A stretch of DNA of 64,000 bases from Streptomyces sp. FIT100 (GTDB taxonomy: Bacteria > Actinomycetota > Actinomycetes > Streptomycetales > Streptomycetaceae), in assembly GCF_024584805.1 (NCBI RefSeq), contig NZ_CP075715.1, positions 2,282,001 to 2,346,000 of the forward strand. The letters are read 5' to 3'. Below, in pieces: positions 26,045-34,838 of the stretch. Every line of letters starts with the position of its first letter. Position 1 is the stretch's first letter. The notes beneath the pieces are model-generated. The model did no database searches, had not been told where the DNA came from, and worked only from the letters and a program-made list of their open reading frames with translations. Position numbers and translations under genes: made by a program.

Positions 26045-26620
26045 TTACGAAACGTTGACCCCGAAGTCTAGAGCGATGCCGCGAAGGCCCGACGCGTACC
26101 CCTGGCCGACCGCCCGGAACTTCCACTCGCCCCCGTACCGGTACAACTCGCCGAAGATCATCGCGGTCTCGGTGGAGGCGTCCTCGCTCAGGTCGTACCG
26201 GGCGAGCTCCTGGCCGTCCGCCTGGTTCACGACGCGGATGAACGCGTTGCTGACCTGGCCGAAGGTCTGGCCCCGGTTGTCGGCCTCGTGGATGGAGACC
26301 GGAAAGATGATCTTGTCGCAGTGCGCCGGCACCTGGGAGAGGTCCACGATCAGCGACTCGTCGTCCCCGTCGCCCTCGCCCGTGAGGTTGTCCCCGGTGT
26401 GCGTGACCGAACCTTCCGGGCTCGTCAGATTGTTGTAGAAGATGAACCACTCGTCACCGAGCACCCGCCCCGACTGGCAGAGCAGCGCGCTGGCGTCGAG
26501 GTCGAAGGGCGCTCCTGTGGTGGAGCGTGCGTCCCAGCCGAGTCCGACGAGGACCTGCGTGAGGTTCGGTGCGGCCTTGGAGAGGGAGACATTGCCTCCC
26601 TTGGCGAGCGTGACGCCCAT
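26045..26620 (-). CDS. terD: TerD family protein (paralogue 1)
   Basis: A 191-residue TerD protein. It begins [20 protein letters not shown] and has [16 protein letters not shown] and [20 protein letters not shown], followed by the calcium-binding loop [40 protein letters not shown] and [20 protein letters not shown] give the standard C-terminal sheet. The strand ending is [13 protein letters not shown] 26620 follows GGGGAGG by 10 bases. It lies between the TerC-like gene (67 bases downstream) and the second terD upstream. TerD proteins are cytoplasmic or membrane-associated calcium-binding stress proteins. It is about 70 per cent identical to the neighbouring copy by eye, with the same length, implying tandem duplication. 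Confidence 0.95.
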   Translation of the reverse strand: MGVTLAKGGNVSLSKAAPNLTQVLVGLGWDARSTTGAPFDLDASALLCQSGRVLGDEWFIFYNNLTSPEGSVTHTGDNLTGEGDGDDESLIVDLSQVPAHCDKIIFPVSIHEADNRGQTFGQVSNAFIRVVNQADGQELARYDLSEDASTETAMIFGELYRYGGEWKFRAVGQGYASGLRGIALDFGVNVS

Positions 26621-26662
26621 GACGGTGAGTCCTCCCCTGTGGGTGTACGGAACTGCAGGCGC

Positions 26663-26697
26663 GTCCGGCGCCGCACGGATGGTGTGCGGCGCCGGAC
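26663..26697 (-). terminator. Hairpin between the two terD genes
   Basis: GTCCGGCGCCGCAC and GTGCGGCGCCGGAC form a perfect 14-bp stem with a 7-base loop, 39 bases after the upstream terD stop. It could attenuate read-through or stabilise the upstream message. Confidence 0.65.
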
Positions 26698-26735
26698 AGC
26701 GGCACGTGTCGGCTCGGACGCTGAGGCCGTGAGGC

Positions 26736-27311
26736 TCAGACGTTGACGCCGAAGTCCTGCGCGATGCCGCGCAGACCCGAGGCATACCCCTGGCCGATGG
26801 CGCGGAACTTCCACTCCGCCCCGTTTCGGTACAGCTCGCCGAAGACCATGGCCGTCTCGGTGGAGGCGTCCTCGCTCAGGTCGTACCGGGCGAGCTCCTG
26901 GCCGTCCGCCTGGTTCACGACGCGGATGAACGCGTTGCGCACCTGGCCGAAGGACTGCTGGCGGGTCTCGGCGTCGTAGATGGAGACGGGGAACACGATC
27001 TTGGCGACGTCGGCCGGGACACCGGCCAGGTTCACCTTGATCTGCTCGTCGTCGCCCTCGCCCTCACCGGTGAGGTTGTCACCGGTGTGCTCCACGGAGC
27101 CGTCGGTGCTCTTGAGGTTGTTGAAGAAGACGAAATTGCCGTCGGTGGCGACCTTGCCCTCGGCGTTCGTCAGCAGGGCGCTGGCGTCGAGGTCGAAGTC
27201 GGTACCGGTGGTGGTACGGACGTCCCAGCCAAGACCGACGGTGACCGCGGTCAGGTTGGGGGCGGCCTTGGTCAGCGAGACGTTGCCGCCCTTGCTGAGG
27301 CTGACTCCCAC
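26736..27311 (-). CDS. terD: TerD family protein (paralogue 2)
   Basis: A 191-residue TerD protein, first of the terD-terD-terC set. GTG 27311 follows GGGAGG by 4 bases and gives the usual TerD start [20 protein letters not shown]. Family motifs are [40 protein letters not shown] and the calcium loop [20 protein letters not shown]. The second half contains [20 protein letters not shown] and [20 protein letters not shown]. The protein keeps every acidic calcium ligand I would expect. A perfect hairpin separates it from paralogue 1, so expression levels may differ. Upstream is a 184-base gap to the peroxiredoxin gene. Confidence 0.95.
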   Translation of the reverse strand: MGVSLSKGGNVSLTKAAPNLTAVTVGLGWDVRTTTGTDFDLDASALLTNAEGKVATDGNFVFFNNLKSTDGSVEHTGDNLTGEGEGDDEQIKVNLAGVPADVAKIVFPVSIYDAETRQQSFGQVRNAFIRVVNQADGQELARYDLSEDASTETAMVFGELYRNGAEWKFRAIGQGYASGLRGIAQDFGVNV

Positions 27312-27495
27312 GAGTCCTCCCATGTGGTTTCAGGGGCAGCGCCCCCGTCGTGCGGTGGTATTGGGATCAACGTGTGGATCCTAGTGACCGGTTCCCGGAC
27401 GAAACAGCCTTTCGCCCGGGGTACGGCCCGTGGCGCGGCCACCGGCGGACACGCGCGGACCCGGCGCCCCGGAACGGCGCGGCCGCGGGGACGCG

Positions 27496-27954
27496 TCAGA
27501 GGGTGTCGAGCGCCTTGACGTAGTCGTTCAGGTCGCGGGCGTCCGGCAGGGCGTTGACGACGTTCCAGCGCACCACGCCCTCCTTGTCGATGATGAAGGT
27601 GCCGCGCACGGCGCAGCCCTTGTCCTCGGCGAAGACGCCGTACGCGCGCGAGACCTCGCCGTGCGGCCAGAAGTCCGACAGCAGCGGGTACTCCAGGCCC
27701 TCCTGCTCGGCGAAGACGCGCAGGGTGTGGACGGAGTCGTTGGAGACGGCGAGGAGCTGGGTGTCGTCGTTGACGAACGCGGGCAGCTCGTCGCGGAGCG
27801 CGCAGAGCTCGCCGGTGCACACGCCGGTGAAGGCGAACGGGTAGAAGAGCAGCACCACGTTCTTCTCACCGCGGAAGTCGGCGAGGGTCACGGTCCGCCC
27901 GTGGTTGTCCTTGAGCTCGAAGTCCGGGGCCTTGGTGCCGACCTCGATCGCCAT
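27496..27954 (-). CDS. Peroxiredoxin (AhpE-like)
   Basis: A 152-residue thiol peroxidase that reduces hydrogen peroxide and organic hydroperoxides in the cytoplasm. The thioredoxin-fold start is APDFELKDNHGRTVTLADF. The catalytic segment is LLFYPFAFTGVCTGELCALR, with the peroxidatic cysteine at about 46 in the P-x(3)-T-x(2)-C pattern and a second cysteine at about 51. The conserved Arg lies near KGCAVRGTFIIDKEGVVRWN. Length and sequence fit the AhpE subgroup of actinobacteria. ATG 27954 follows GGGATGGAAC. It is next to the DUF3052 gene on the same strand, but a strong hairpin at 28018-28049 separates them. Confidence 0.95.
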   Translation of the reverse strand: MAIEVGTKAPDFELKDNHGRTVTLADFRGEKNVVLLFYPFAFTGVCTGELCALRDELPAFVNDDTQLLAVSNDSVHTLRVFAEQEGLEYPLLSDFWPHGEVSRAYGVFAEDKGCAVRGTFIIDKEGVVRWNVVNALPDARDLNDYVKALDTL

Positions 27955-28017
27955 GTCCGTTCCATCCCTTCGCCCGGCCCGGACCGGTTCCGGACCAACG
28001 GCCCCACAGTACGCACA

Positions 28018-28049
28018 GGGCCCCCGCCGACAGGTGTCGGTGGGGGCCC
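28018..28049 (-). terminator. Terminator after the DUF3052 gene
   Basis: GGGCCCCCGCCGACA and TGTCGGTGGGGGCCC pair along 15 bases with one wobble and a 2-base apex, so the loop opens to about four bases. It lies 20 bases beyond the minus-strand stop at 28069. Confidence 0.8.
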
Positions 28050-28068
28050 CGGGGTCGGCCTGCGCTGC

Positions 28069-28506
28069 TCAGCGCTTGGACTTCGCCGCCTTGGGCGTCA
28101 CGAGCCTGCTGCCGGTCCAGTCCTTGCCGGCGTTGACGCTCTTGGTCTGCGAAAGACCCGCGGTCTGGGCGGCCTCGTTGATGTCGCTGGGCTCGACATA
28201 GCCGTCACGGCCGGTCTTGGGCGTCATCAGCCACACCGTTCCGCCGTCATCGACCAGACCGATGGCGTCCACCAGGGCGTCCGTAAGATCGCCGTCCTCG
28301 TCGCGGAACCAGAGCAGGACGACGTCCGCCACGTCGTCGTACTCCTCGTCGACGAGCTCCTGGCCGGTGACGGCCTCGATAGCCTCACGGAGCTCCAGCT
28401 CGACGTCGTCGTCGTAGCCGATCTCCTGGACCACCTGTCCGGGCTCGAACCCCAGCCTTCCAGCCGGGTTGGTCCGCTCCTCCGCGTGGTCCGCGGTCGC
28501 GCTCAC
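28069..28506 (-). CDS. DUF3052 family protein
   Basis: A 145-residue acidic cytoplasmic protein of the DUF3052 family, confined to actinobacteria and of unknown function. Family segments are LGFEPGQVVQEIGYDDDVEL, EYDDVADVVLLWFRDEDGDL and TDALVDAIGLVDDGGTVWLM. The C-terminus is basic (RLVTPKAAKSKR). ATG/GTG at 28506 is the natural start; the 28507-28844 gap upstream is shared with the divergent aceE gene. Divergence from aceE and proximity to a peroxiredoxin are, as I recall, conserved in streptomycetes, but I cannot infer a role. Confidence 0.9.
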   Translation of the reverse strand: MSATADHAEERTNPAGRLGFEPGQVVQEIGYDDDVELELREAIEAVTGQELVDEEYDDVADVVLLWFRDEDGDLTDALVDAIGLVDDGGTVWLMTPKTGRDGYVEPSDINEAAQTAGLSQTKSVNAGKDWTGSRLVTPKAAKSKR

Positions 28507-28844
28507 GGCTTGCCTCCTGATCTTGTTTCGGAAAATGCTTCAGCCGCGCGCGTACGCGAGGCATTGGCCGTAGTCCACACGGGCGGGACGGATCGCGCAA
28601 GTACCCGGCCGCCGAGACCGCCGAAACGGTGACGTTTACGGCCGTCCCGCCGCAACTCCAGGCACGCTTGCGTCCGGGGGCGCCGGAAACGTCCCACCCC
28701 CTTCGCCACCTTTGTACGCTTCCGTACCGCCGGTCCGCCAATCGGGGGCTGTCTGTTACCCATCGGTAGAGATGACGTAACCGCTCTCTAGGTACACGAT
28801 GGGGATCGGCGCAACCACCAGCAACCGAGCAGTGAAGGAACAGC
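28507..28844. other. Divergent control region between DUF3052 and aceE
   Basis: This 338-base region holds both promoters. Near aceE is an interrupted inverted repeat (28755-28781). The rest shows no gene and no other clear repeat. Confidence 0.5.
28755..28781. promoter_or_regulatory. Interrupted inverted repeat upstream of aceE
   Basis: GTTAC-c-CATC-ggtaga-GATG-ac-GTAAC forms a 9-bp dyad in two blocks, 64 bases before the aceE start. It may be an operator; the regulator is not known to me from sequence. Confidence 0.4.
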
Positions 28845-31601
28845 GTGGCTTCCGGATCCGATCGCAACCCGATCATCATTGGCGGCCTGCCGAGCCAGGT
28901 CCCGGATTTCGATCCGGAGGAGACGCAGGAGTGGCTCGACTCCCTCGACGCCGCCGTCGACGAGCGCGGCCGTGAGCGCGCCCGCTACCTCATGCTCCGC
29001 CTGATCGAGCGGGCCCGCGAGAAGCGTGTGGCCGTGCCCGAGATGCGCAGCACGGACTACGTGAACACCATCGCGACCAAGGACGAGCCGTTCTTCCCCG
29101 GCAACGAGGAGATCGAGCGCAGGATCCTGAACGCGACCCGCTGGAACGCCGCGGTGATGGTCTCCCGCGCCCAGCGGCCCGGCATCGGCGTCGGCGGCCA
29201 CATCGCCACGTTCGCCTCCTCCGCCTCGCTCTACGACGTCGGCTTCAACCACTTCTTCCGGGGCAAGGACGAGGGCGACGGCGGCGACCAGATCTTCTTC
29301 CAGGGCCACGCCTCGCCCGGTATCTACGCGCGCGCGTTCCTGCTGGACCGGCTGGACGAGACGCAGCTCGACGCCTTCCGCCAGGAGAAGTCGAAGTACC
29401 CGAACGGGCTGTCGTCGTACCCGCACCCGCGGCTGATGCCCGGCTTCTGGGAGTTCCCGACCGTGTCGATGGGCCTCGGCCCGATCGGTGCGATCTTCCA
29501 GGCCCGGATGAACCGCTACATGGAGGCGCGCGGTATCGCCGACACCTCCCGGTCGCACGTGTGGGCCTTCCTCGGCGACGGCGAGATGGACGAGCCCGAG
29601 TCGCTCGGCCAGCTGTCCATCGCCGCCCGTGAGGGCCTCGACAACCTGACCTTCGTGGTCAACTGCAACCTCCAGCGGCTCGACGGCCCGGTGCGCGGCA
29701 ACGGGAAGATCATCCAGGAGCTGGAGTCGCAGTTCCGCGGTGCCGGCTGGAATGTGATCAAGCTGATCTGGGACCGCTCCTGGGACCCGCTGCTGGCCCA
29801 GGACCGCGACGGCGTGCTGGTCAACAGGTTGAACACCACGCCTGACGGCCAGTTCCAGACCTACGCCACGGAGACCGGCGCGTACATCCGCGACCACTTC
29901 TTCGGCGACGACCACCGGCTGCGCCAGATGGTCGAGGGCATGACCGACCACCAGATCCTGATGCTGGGCCGCGGCGGTCACGACCACCGGAAGATCTTCG
30001 CGGCGTACTCGGCGGCGCGCGCCCACAAGGGCCAGCCGACCGTGATCCTCGCCCAGACGGTCAAGGGCTGGACGCTCGGTCCGAACTTCGAGGGCCGCAA
30101 CGCGACCCACCAGATGAAGAAGCTGACGGTCGACGACCTCAAGGGCTTCCGCGACCGGCTGCACCTGCCGATCACCGACCAGCAGCTGGAGGACGGCCCG
30201 CCGCCGTACTACCACCCGGGCCGCGACTCGGAGGAGATCCAGTACATGCACGACCGCCGCAAGGGCCTGGGCGGGTACGTCCCGACCCGGGTCGTGCGGT
30301 CGAAGCCGCTGGTCCTGCCGGACGACAGCACGTACGCGGCCGTGAAGAAGGGCTCCGGTCAGCAGTCGATCGCCACCACCATGGCGTTCGTCCGGCTGCT
30401 GAAGGACCTCATGCGGGACAAGGAGATCGGCAAGCGGTTCGTACTGATCGCGCCGGACGAGTACCGCACCTTCGGCATGGACTCGTTCTTCCCGAGTGCG
30501 AAGATCTACAACCCGCTCGGCCAGCAGTACGAGGCCGTGGACCGCGAGCTGCTGCTCGCGTACAAGGAGTCCCCGACCGGCCAGATGCTGCACGACGGCA
30601 TCTCGGAGGCGGGCTGCACGGCCTCGCTGATCGCCGCGGGCTCGGCGTACGCGACGCACGGCGAGCCGCTGATCCCGGTGTACGTTTTCTACTCGATGTT
30701 CGGCTTCCAGCGGACCGGTGACCAGTTCTGGCAGATGGCCGACCAGCTGTCGCGCGGCTTCGTCCTCGGTGCCACCGCGGGACGCACCACCCTGACCGGT
30801 GAGGGCCTCCAGCACGCCGACGGCCACTCCCAGCTGCTCGCCTCCACCAACCCGGGCTGTGTCGCCTACGACCCGGCGTTCGGCTTCGAGATCGCGCACA
30901 TCGTCAAGGACGGTCTGCGGCGGATGTACGGATCCGACGCCGAGCACCCGCACGGCGAGGACGTCTTCTACTACCTGACCGTCTACAACGAGCCGATCCA
31001 GCACCCGGCCGAGCCGGAGGGCGTGGACGTCGACGGCATCCTCAGGGGCATCCACCGCTTCAAGGCGGGGGACACCGGCGGAACGGCCCGGATCCCGGCG
31101 CAGATCATGGCCTCCGGTGTCGCGGTGCCGTGGGCGGTCGAGGCGCAGCGGATCCTCGCGGACGAGTGGAACGTCCGCGCGGACGTGTGGTCGGCGACGT
31201 CCTGGAACGAGTTGCGGCGCGAGGCCGTCGCGGTCGAGCAGCACAACCTCCTCCACCCGGAGGAGGAGCAGCGCGTTCCGTACGTGACGCAGAAGCTCAG
31301 CGGCGCGGAGGGCCCGTTCGTGGCCGTCTCCGACTGGATGCGGTCGGTGCCTGACCAGATCTCCCGCTGGGTGCCGGGGCGCTACGCCTCGCTGGGCGCG
31401 GACGGCTTCGGCTTCGCGGACACGCGCGGCGCGGCCCGCCGGTACTTCCACATCGACGCGCAGTCGATCGTGCTGGCGGTGCTGACCGAGCTGGCGCGCG
31501 ACGGCAAGGTGGACCGCTCGGTGCTGAAGCAGGCCGTGGACCGCTACCAGCTCCTCGACGTGGCGGCGGCGGACCCCGGGGCCGCGGGCGGCGACGCGTA
31601 G
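28845..31601 (+). CDS. aceE: Pyruvate dehydrogenase E1 component, homodimeric type
   Basis: A 918-residue thiamine-diphosphate enzyme that decarboxylates pyruvate and transfers the acetyl group to E2 lipoyl domains. The length is typical of the homodimeric AceE type. The thiamine-binding motif begins [11 protein letters not shown] at about residue 242 and ends [11 protein letters not shown] at about 275, the G-D-G-x(25-28)-N pattern. [19 protein letters not shown] and [13 protein letters not shown] are other conserved segments, and [20 protein letters not shown] lies in the transketolase-like second domain. GTG 28845 follows GAAGGAACAGC. A hairpin follows the stop. The gene diverges from DUF3052. 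Confidence 0.98.
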   Translation: MASGSDRNPIIIGGLPSQVPDFDPEETQEWLDSLDAAVDERGRERARYLMLRLIERAREKRVAVPEMRSTDYVNTIATKDEPFFPGNEEIERRILNATRWNAAVMVSRAQRPGIGVGGHIATFASSASLYDVGFNHFFRGKDEGDGGDQIFFQGHASPGIYARAFLLDRLDETQLDAFRQEKSKYPNGLSSYPHPRLMPGFWEFPTVSMGLGPIGAIFQARMNRYMEARGIADTSRSHVWAFLGDGEMDEPESLGQLSIAAREGLDNLTFVVNCNLQRLDGPVRGNGKIIQELESQFRGAGWNVIKLIWDRSWDPLLAQDRDGVLVNRLNTTPDGQFQTYATETGAYIRDHFFGDDHRLRQMVEGMTDHQILMLGRGGHDHRKIFAAYSAARAHKGQPTVILAQTVKGWTLGPNFEGRNATHQMKKLTVDDLKGFRDRLHLPITDQQLEDGPPPYYHPGRDSEEIQYMHDRRKGLGGYVPTRVVRSKPLVLPDDSTYAAVKKGSGQQSIATTMAFVRLLKDLMRDKEIGKRFVLIAPDEYRTFGMDSFFPSAKIYNPLGQQYEAVDRELLLAYKESPTGQMLHDGISEAGCTASLIAAGSAYATHGEPLIPVYVFYSMFGFQRTGDQFWQMADQLSRGFVLGATAGRTTLTGEGLQHADGHSQLLASTNPGCVAYDPAFGFEIAHIVKDGLRRMYGSDAEHPHGEDVFYYLTVYNEPIQHPAEPEGVDVDGILRGIHRFKAGDTGGTARIPAQIMASGVAVPWAVEAQRILADEWNVRADVWSATSWNELRREAVAVEQHNLLHPEEEQRVPYVTQKLSGAEGPFVAVSDWMRSVPDQISRWVPGRYASLGADGFGFADTRGAARRYFHIDAQSIVLAVLTELARDGKVDRSVLKQAVDRYQLLDVAAADPGAAGGDA

Positions 31602-31608
31602 GGCTTTC

Positions 31609-31633
31609 GCGGGGGGACTCCGTCCCCCCCCGC
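31609..31633 (+). terminator. Terminator after aceE
   Basis: GCGGGGGGA and TCCCCCCCCGC flank CTCCG and form a 9-11 bp stem just after the aceE stop. Confidence 0.65.
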
Positions 31634-31733
31634 ACCCCCTGTGGCCCGCGGCGCTGCCATGCGGGCGGCCGCGTTGCCGGACGGGCGGGACGTCCGTTCC
31701 GCCCCCATCGCGGCCCCCTTTACGATGCGCCTC

Positions 31734-32591
31734 ATGAAGCAACGAACCGCGCAGATGCGCTGGGAAGCGCGTACCCAGGGGCCGTTGCTGGGGCTCGCCG
31801 TGGCGTTCGGCGTCGCGTACGCCGTGCCGATCGTGGCGCCGGACGCCCAGCACTGGGTGCATCAGCTCTGCACGGTGGTGGAGTGGACGGTCTGGGGCGC
31901 CTTCGCCGTCGACTACGTCGTACGGCTGGTGCTGGCGCCGTACACCTGGCTGTTCGTCCGCAAGCACCCGCTGGACCTGCTGGCCGTGCTGCTGCCGCTG
32001 GTGCAGCCGCTGCGGCTGCTGCGGGTCGTCGCCACGCTGCTGCTGGTGGGGCGACGGGCCCGGATGGCCCCGCAGATCACGCTGACGACCTATGTGGCGG
32101 GCGCGGTCGTCGGGCTCATGATGTTCGGCTCGCTGGCGGTGCTGCACGTCGAGCGGAACGCACCCGACGGGAACATCAGGACGCTCGGCGACGCCGTGTG
32201 GTGGTCGTTCACGACGATGACGACCGTCGGATACGGGGACCACGCGCCGACGACGGGCCTCGGGCGGGTGCTCGCGGTGGGGCTGATGCTCTCCGGGATC
32301 GCCCTGCTCGGTGTGGTGACCGCCAACATCGCCGCGTGGTTCATCTCCCGCTTCGACCGGGACGACGCCGAGGAGCGCCGCCAGACGGCGCTCCTCGAAG
32401 CCCTGACCGCGGAGGTCGGACAGCTGCGGGCGGAGGTGGCGCGGCTCTCGGCGCCGCCACCGTCCGGCCCGGAGGCCCCGGGGGTCCCGGGGGTCCCGGG
32501 GGTCCCGGGGGTCCCCCAGGTTCCGGCGGCCCCGGCGGACCCAGCGGCGCCGGGGCTTCCGGCGCAGGCGTCTAGTTCTCCCACACCTTGA
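31734..32591 (+). CDS. Voltage-gated-type potassium channel
   Basis: A 285-residue channel. Six membrane segments are predicted, including GLAVAFGVAYAVPIVAP (S1), VEWTVWGAFAVDYVVRLVLA (S2-S3), a basic S4-like LRLLRVVATLLLVGRRARM, and the pore pair around FTTMTTVGYGDHAPT with the selectivity filter TVGYGD at about residue 163. The cytoplasmic tail has a short coiled coil (RRQTALLEALTAEVGQLRAE) and four GVP repeats, collagen-like, encoded by a 9-base tandem repeat. TACGAT at 31721 would start transcription near ATG 31734, giving a leaderless message; ATG 31725 is an alternative. The 3' end overlaps the convergent inhibitor gene by 20 bases. Confidence 0.93.
   Translation: MKQRTAQMRWEARTQGPLLGLAVAFGVAYAVPIVAPDAQHWVHQLCTVVEWTVWGAFAVDYVVRLVLAPYTWLFVRKHPLDLLAVLLPLVQPLRLLRVVATLLLVGRRARMAPQITLTTYVAGAVVGLMMFGSLAVLHVERNAPDGNIRTLGDAVWWSFTTMTTVGYGDHAPTTGLGRVLAVGLMLSGIALLGVVTANIAAWFISRFDRDDAEERRQTALLEALTAEVGQLRAEVARLSAPPPSGPEAPGVPGVPGVPGVPQVPAAPADPAAPGLPAQASSSPTP
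32478..32515 (+). repeat. 9-nt tandem repeat in the channel tail
   Basis: Four copies of CCGGGGGTC, in frame, encode repeated Gly-Val-Pro at the C-terminus of the potassium channel. The purity of the repeat at DNA level suggests recent slippage expansion. Confidence 0.8.
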
Positions 32592-32946
32592 ACGCCCGCA
32601 CCCGGTACGGGGAGTGCGGCACCCAGGTGCCGCCGCCCGGGTAGGTCTCGAACTCGCCCGTCTCGGCGCACTCCGCCGACTGGTAGGTGGTGACGGGGCG
32701 CCCGGTCCGGTTGGCGAGGGCCTCGGCGCTGGTGCCGGCGGGCAGCGGGACGCAGGAGTCGATGTCGAGCCCGGACAGCTCGTACGCCTGCCTGGCCCCC
32801 TTGAAGTCCGGCTTCCCCCAGAGGCACAGCTCCCCCGGGCCGCAGGCGCCGAGCGCGGGCCGGGGCGCGGCGGAGGCGGTGGGTGCCAGGAGAGCGGTCG
32901 CGGCCAGGGCGGCGGCGAGCAGGCTCGTGGACATGGTCGTACGCAT
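32572..32946 (-). CDS. Peptidase inhibitor family I36 protein
   Basis: A 124-residue secreted protein. The signal peptide is MRTTMSTSLLAAALAATALL ending at a SAA-type cleavage site near residue 27. The mature domain begins ACGPGELCLWGKPDFKG, a beta/gamma-crystallin-like I36 (SMI-type metalloprotease inhibitor) start with Cys-x-W, and includes DSCVPLPAGTSAEALANRTG and TTYQSAECAETGEFETYPGG with cysteines that can form disulphides. It ends WVPHSPYRVRAFKVWEN. Homologues inhibit or are presumed to inhibit extracellular proteases. Its last 20 bases overlap the potassium-channel gene on the other strand. Confidence 0.88.
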   Translation of the reverse strand: MRTTMSTSLLAAALAATALLAPTASAAPRPALGACGPGELCLWGKPDFKGARQAYELSGLDIDSCVPLPAGTSAEALANRTGRPVTTYQSAECAETGEFETYPGGGTWVPHSPYRVRAFKVWEN

Positions 32947-33045
32947 GGTGGATCAACCCCCGTGTCGTTGTGGATCATTCGGCCGCAGCCTGACCTGTCC
33001 AGGACCGCGTACGGAAGTCCGGCCGGAGCGGATCACCCTGATAGG

Positions 33046-33081
33046 CGACAGCCCCGCCGGAACCTCCCGGCGGGGCTGTCG
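33046..33081. terminator. Strong hairpin terminator
   Basis: CGACAGCCCCGCCGG and CCGGCGGGGCTGTCG form a perfect 15-bp stem with a 6-base loop, 27 bases past the stop of the MFS gene on the minus strand. It also insulates the inhibitor gene. Confidence 0.8.
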
Positions 33082-33108
33082 TGCGTCACACGCGTCACAC
33101 GGTTGACG

Positions 33109-34713
33109 TCAGATGTGGGCCGCGCCCGCACCCGCCTCCGCGTTCTCGCCGCGCTTGGTGAAGAGCGCGACACCGGCCGCCACCACGGCGACGATCCCGG
33201 CGACCGTGAAGGCCAGGCCCATGCCCGACATGAAGGTGTCGTGCGCGACGCCCGCGATCTGCGCCGCGACCGGCTGCGGGGTGTCCGGCGCGACGGGGGC
33301 CATGCCCACCTCGACCGCCTGCTTGGCGAGGCCGAGCTGCTCGTCCGGCAGCGGCGGAAGGCCCGCGTCCGTCCAGTTGGCCGACAGGTCGGAGCTGACC
33401 TTGGCCGACATGACCGCGCCCAGCACCGCCGTACCGAGGCTGCCGCCGACCTGCATGGCGGCCTGCTGGAGACCGCCCGCCACGCCGGAGAGCTCCAGCG
33501 GCGCGTTGCCGACGATGACCTCGGTGGCGCCGACCATGACCGGCGCGAGGCCGAGGCCGAGGAGGGCGAACCAGAGAGACATCTGGAGCGTGCCGGTGTC
33601 CGTCGTAAGAGTGGTCATGCCGAACATCGCGACGGCCGTGCAGACCATGCCGCCGACCAGCGGGATGCGCGGGCCGAACTTGGTGATGAGCGCTCCCGCG
33701 AGCGGCGACGAGACGATCATCATCGCGGTGAGCGGCAGTAGGTGCAGACCGCTGTCGATGGCGCTCATGCCGTGCACGTTCGCCAGGTAGAACGTGACGA
33801 AGAAGAGTCCGCCCATGAAGGCGAAGGCCATCAGCACCATCAGCACCGTGCCCGCCGAGACCGGCACGGAGCGGAACAGCCGCAGCGGGATGAGCGGCTC
33901 CTTGACCCTGGTCTCCCAGAAGGCGAAGACCGCGAACAGGACCACGGCGGCGGCCAGCCAGCCCAGCGTGTCCGCCGAGCCCCAGCCCCACTCGCCCGCC
34001 TTGATGAGCGGCCAGATGAGGGCGAACATCGCGCTGGACAGCAGCACGATGCCGGGGATGTCGAACGAGCGCGGCGCGTTCTCGGCGCGGTGGTCCTTGA
34101 GGATGACCGCACCGATGACCAGCGCGAGGATGCCGACCGGCACGTTGATGAAGAAGACGGACTGCCAGCTGACGTGCTCGACGAGCACACCGCCGAGGAT
34201 CGGGCCGCCGGCCGTCGAGGCACCGATGACCATGCCCCAGATGCCGATCGCCATGTTCAGCTTCTCGGCGGGGAAGGTGGCGCGCAGCAGGCCGAGCGCG
34301 GCCGGCATCAGCAGGGCACCGAAGAGGCCCTGGAGCACACGGAAGACGATCACGAGGGCGATCGAGTCGGAGAGGCCGATGGCCCCGGAGGCCGCGGCGA
34401 AGCCCGCGACACCGATGAGGAAGGTCTGGCGGTGGCCGAAGCGGTCACCGAGCTTGCCGGCGGTGATCAGCGCCACGGCGAGCGCCAGCAGATAGCCGTT
34501 GGTGATCCACTGGACGTCGGCGAGCGAGGCGCCGAGGTCCTTCTGGATCGCCGGGTTGGCGATCGCGACGATGGTGCCGTCGAGTGCGACCATCATCACG
34601 CCGATGGCCACGGAGATGAGCGTCAGCCAGGGGTGGCCGCGGAGCCCCTTGGCCGGCGCCGGTGCGGGAGCGTGGTCCGCGGGCGCCTTTTCGACGGTGG
34701 TCTGACTAGTCAT
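33109..34713 (-). CDS. MFS transporter, DHA2 (EmrB/QacA) family
   Basis: A 534-residue proton-coupled drug exporter with about fourteen membrane segments, typical of the EmrB/QacA family. Motif A appears as TAGKLGDRFGHRQTFLIGVA after segment two, motif D1 near MVALDGTIVAIANPAIQ, and motif C as WGMVIGASTAGGPILGGVLV. A cytoplasmic loop with IPLRLFRSVPVSAGT lies mid-protein. The C-terminal tail is short and charged. The start is 7 bases after a -10 hexamer, so the message is probably leaderless. It is divergent from a TetR gene, and an operator-like palindrome sits in its promoter spacer, so export of an inducing compound is likely. Confidence 0.95.
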   Translation of the reverse strand: MTSQTTVEKAPADHAPAPAPAKGLRGHPWLTLISVAIGVMMVALDGTIVAIANPAIQKDLGASLADVQWITNGYLLALAVALITAGKLGDRFGHRQTFLIGVAGFAAASGAIGLSDSIALVIVFRVLQGLFGALLMPAALGLLRATFPAEKLNMAIGIWGMVIGASTAGGPILGGVLVEHVSWQSVFFINVPVGILALVIGAVILKDHRAENAPRSFDIPGIVLLSSAMFALIWPLIKAGEWGWGSADTLGWLAAAVVLFAVFAFWETRVKEPLIPLRLFRSVPVSAGTVLMVLMAFAFMGGLFFVTFYLANVHGMSAIDSGLHLLPLTAMMIVSSPLAGALITKFGPRIPLVGGMVCTAVAMFGMTTLTTDTGTLQMSLWFALLGLGLAPVMVGATEVIVGNAPLELSGVAGGLQQAAMQVGGSLGTAVLGAVMSAKVSSDLSANWTDAGLPPLPDEQLGLAKQAVEVGMAPVAPDTPQPVAAQIAGVAHDTFMSGMGLAFTVAGIVAVVAAGVALFTKRGENAEAGAGAAHI

Positions 34714-34719
34714 GCGATG

Positions 34720-34748
34720 AGATTATGTCAGCGTCTGACAGTTGACAA
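34720..34748 (-). promoter_or_regulatory. MFS promoter with operator in its spacer
   Basis: On the minus strand: -35 TTGTCA (34748-34743), 17-base spacer, -10 TAATCT (34725-34720), then the MFS start 7 bases later. The spacer contains TGTCAGACGCTGACA (34726-34740), a palindrome with 6-bp arms, well placed for repression. On the plus strand TTGACA at 34742-34747 may serve the tetR promoter. Confidence 0.75.
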
Positions 34749-34838
34749 AATATTTCATCAGTCGGTAACTGTCATGTCGCTCACATATAGGCTGAGCTGG
34801 GAAAAGCGACAAAGAGACAGCGGGGAGCAGACCACAAG

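Noticed and set aside
28788..32978. A 1396-codon open frame antisense to aceE and the potassium channel
   Set aside because: It mirrors strong plus-strand genes, is Arg/Val/His-rich without domain features, and arises from high third-position GC.
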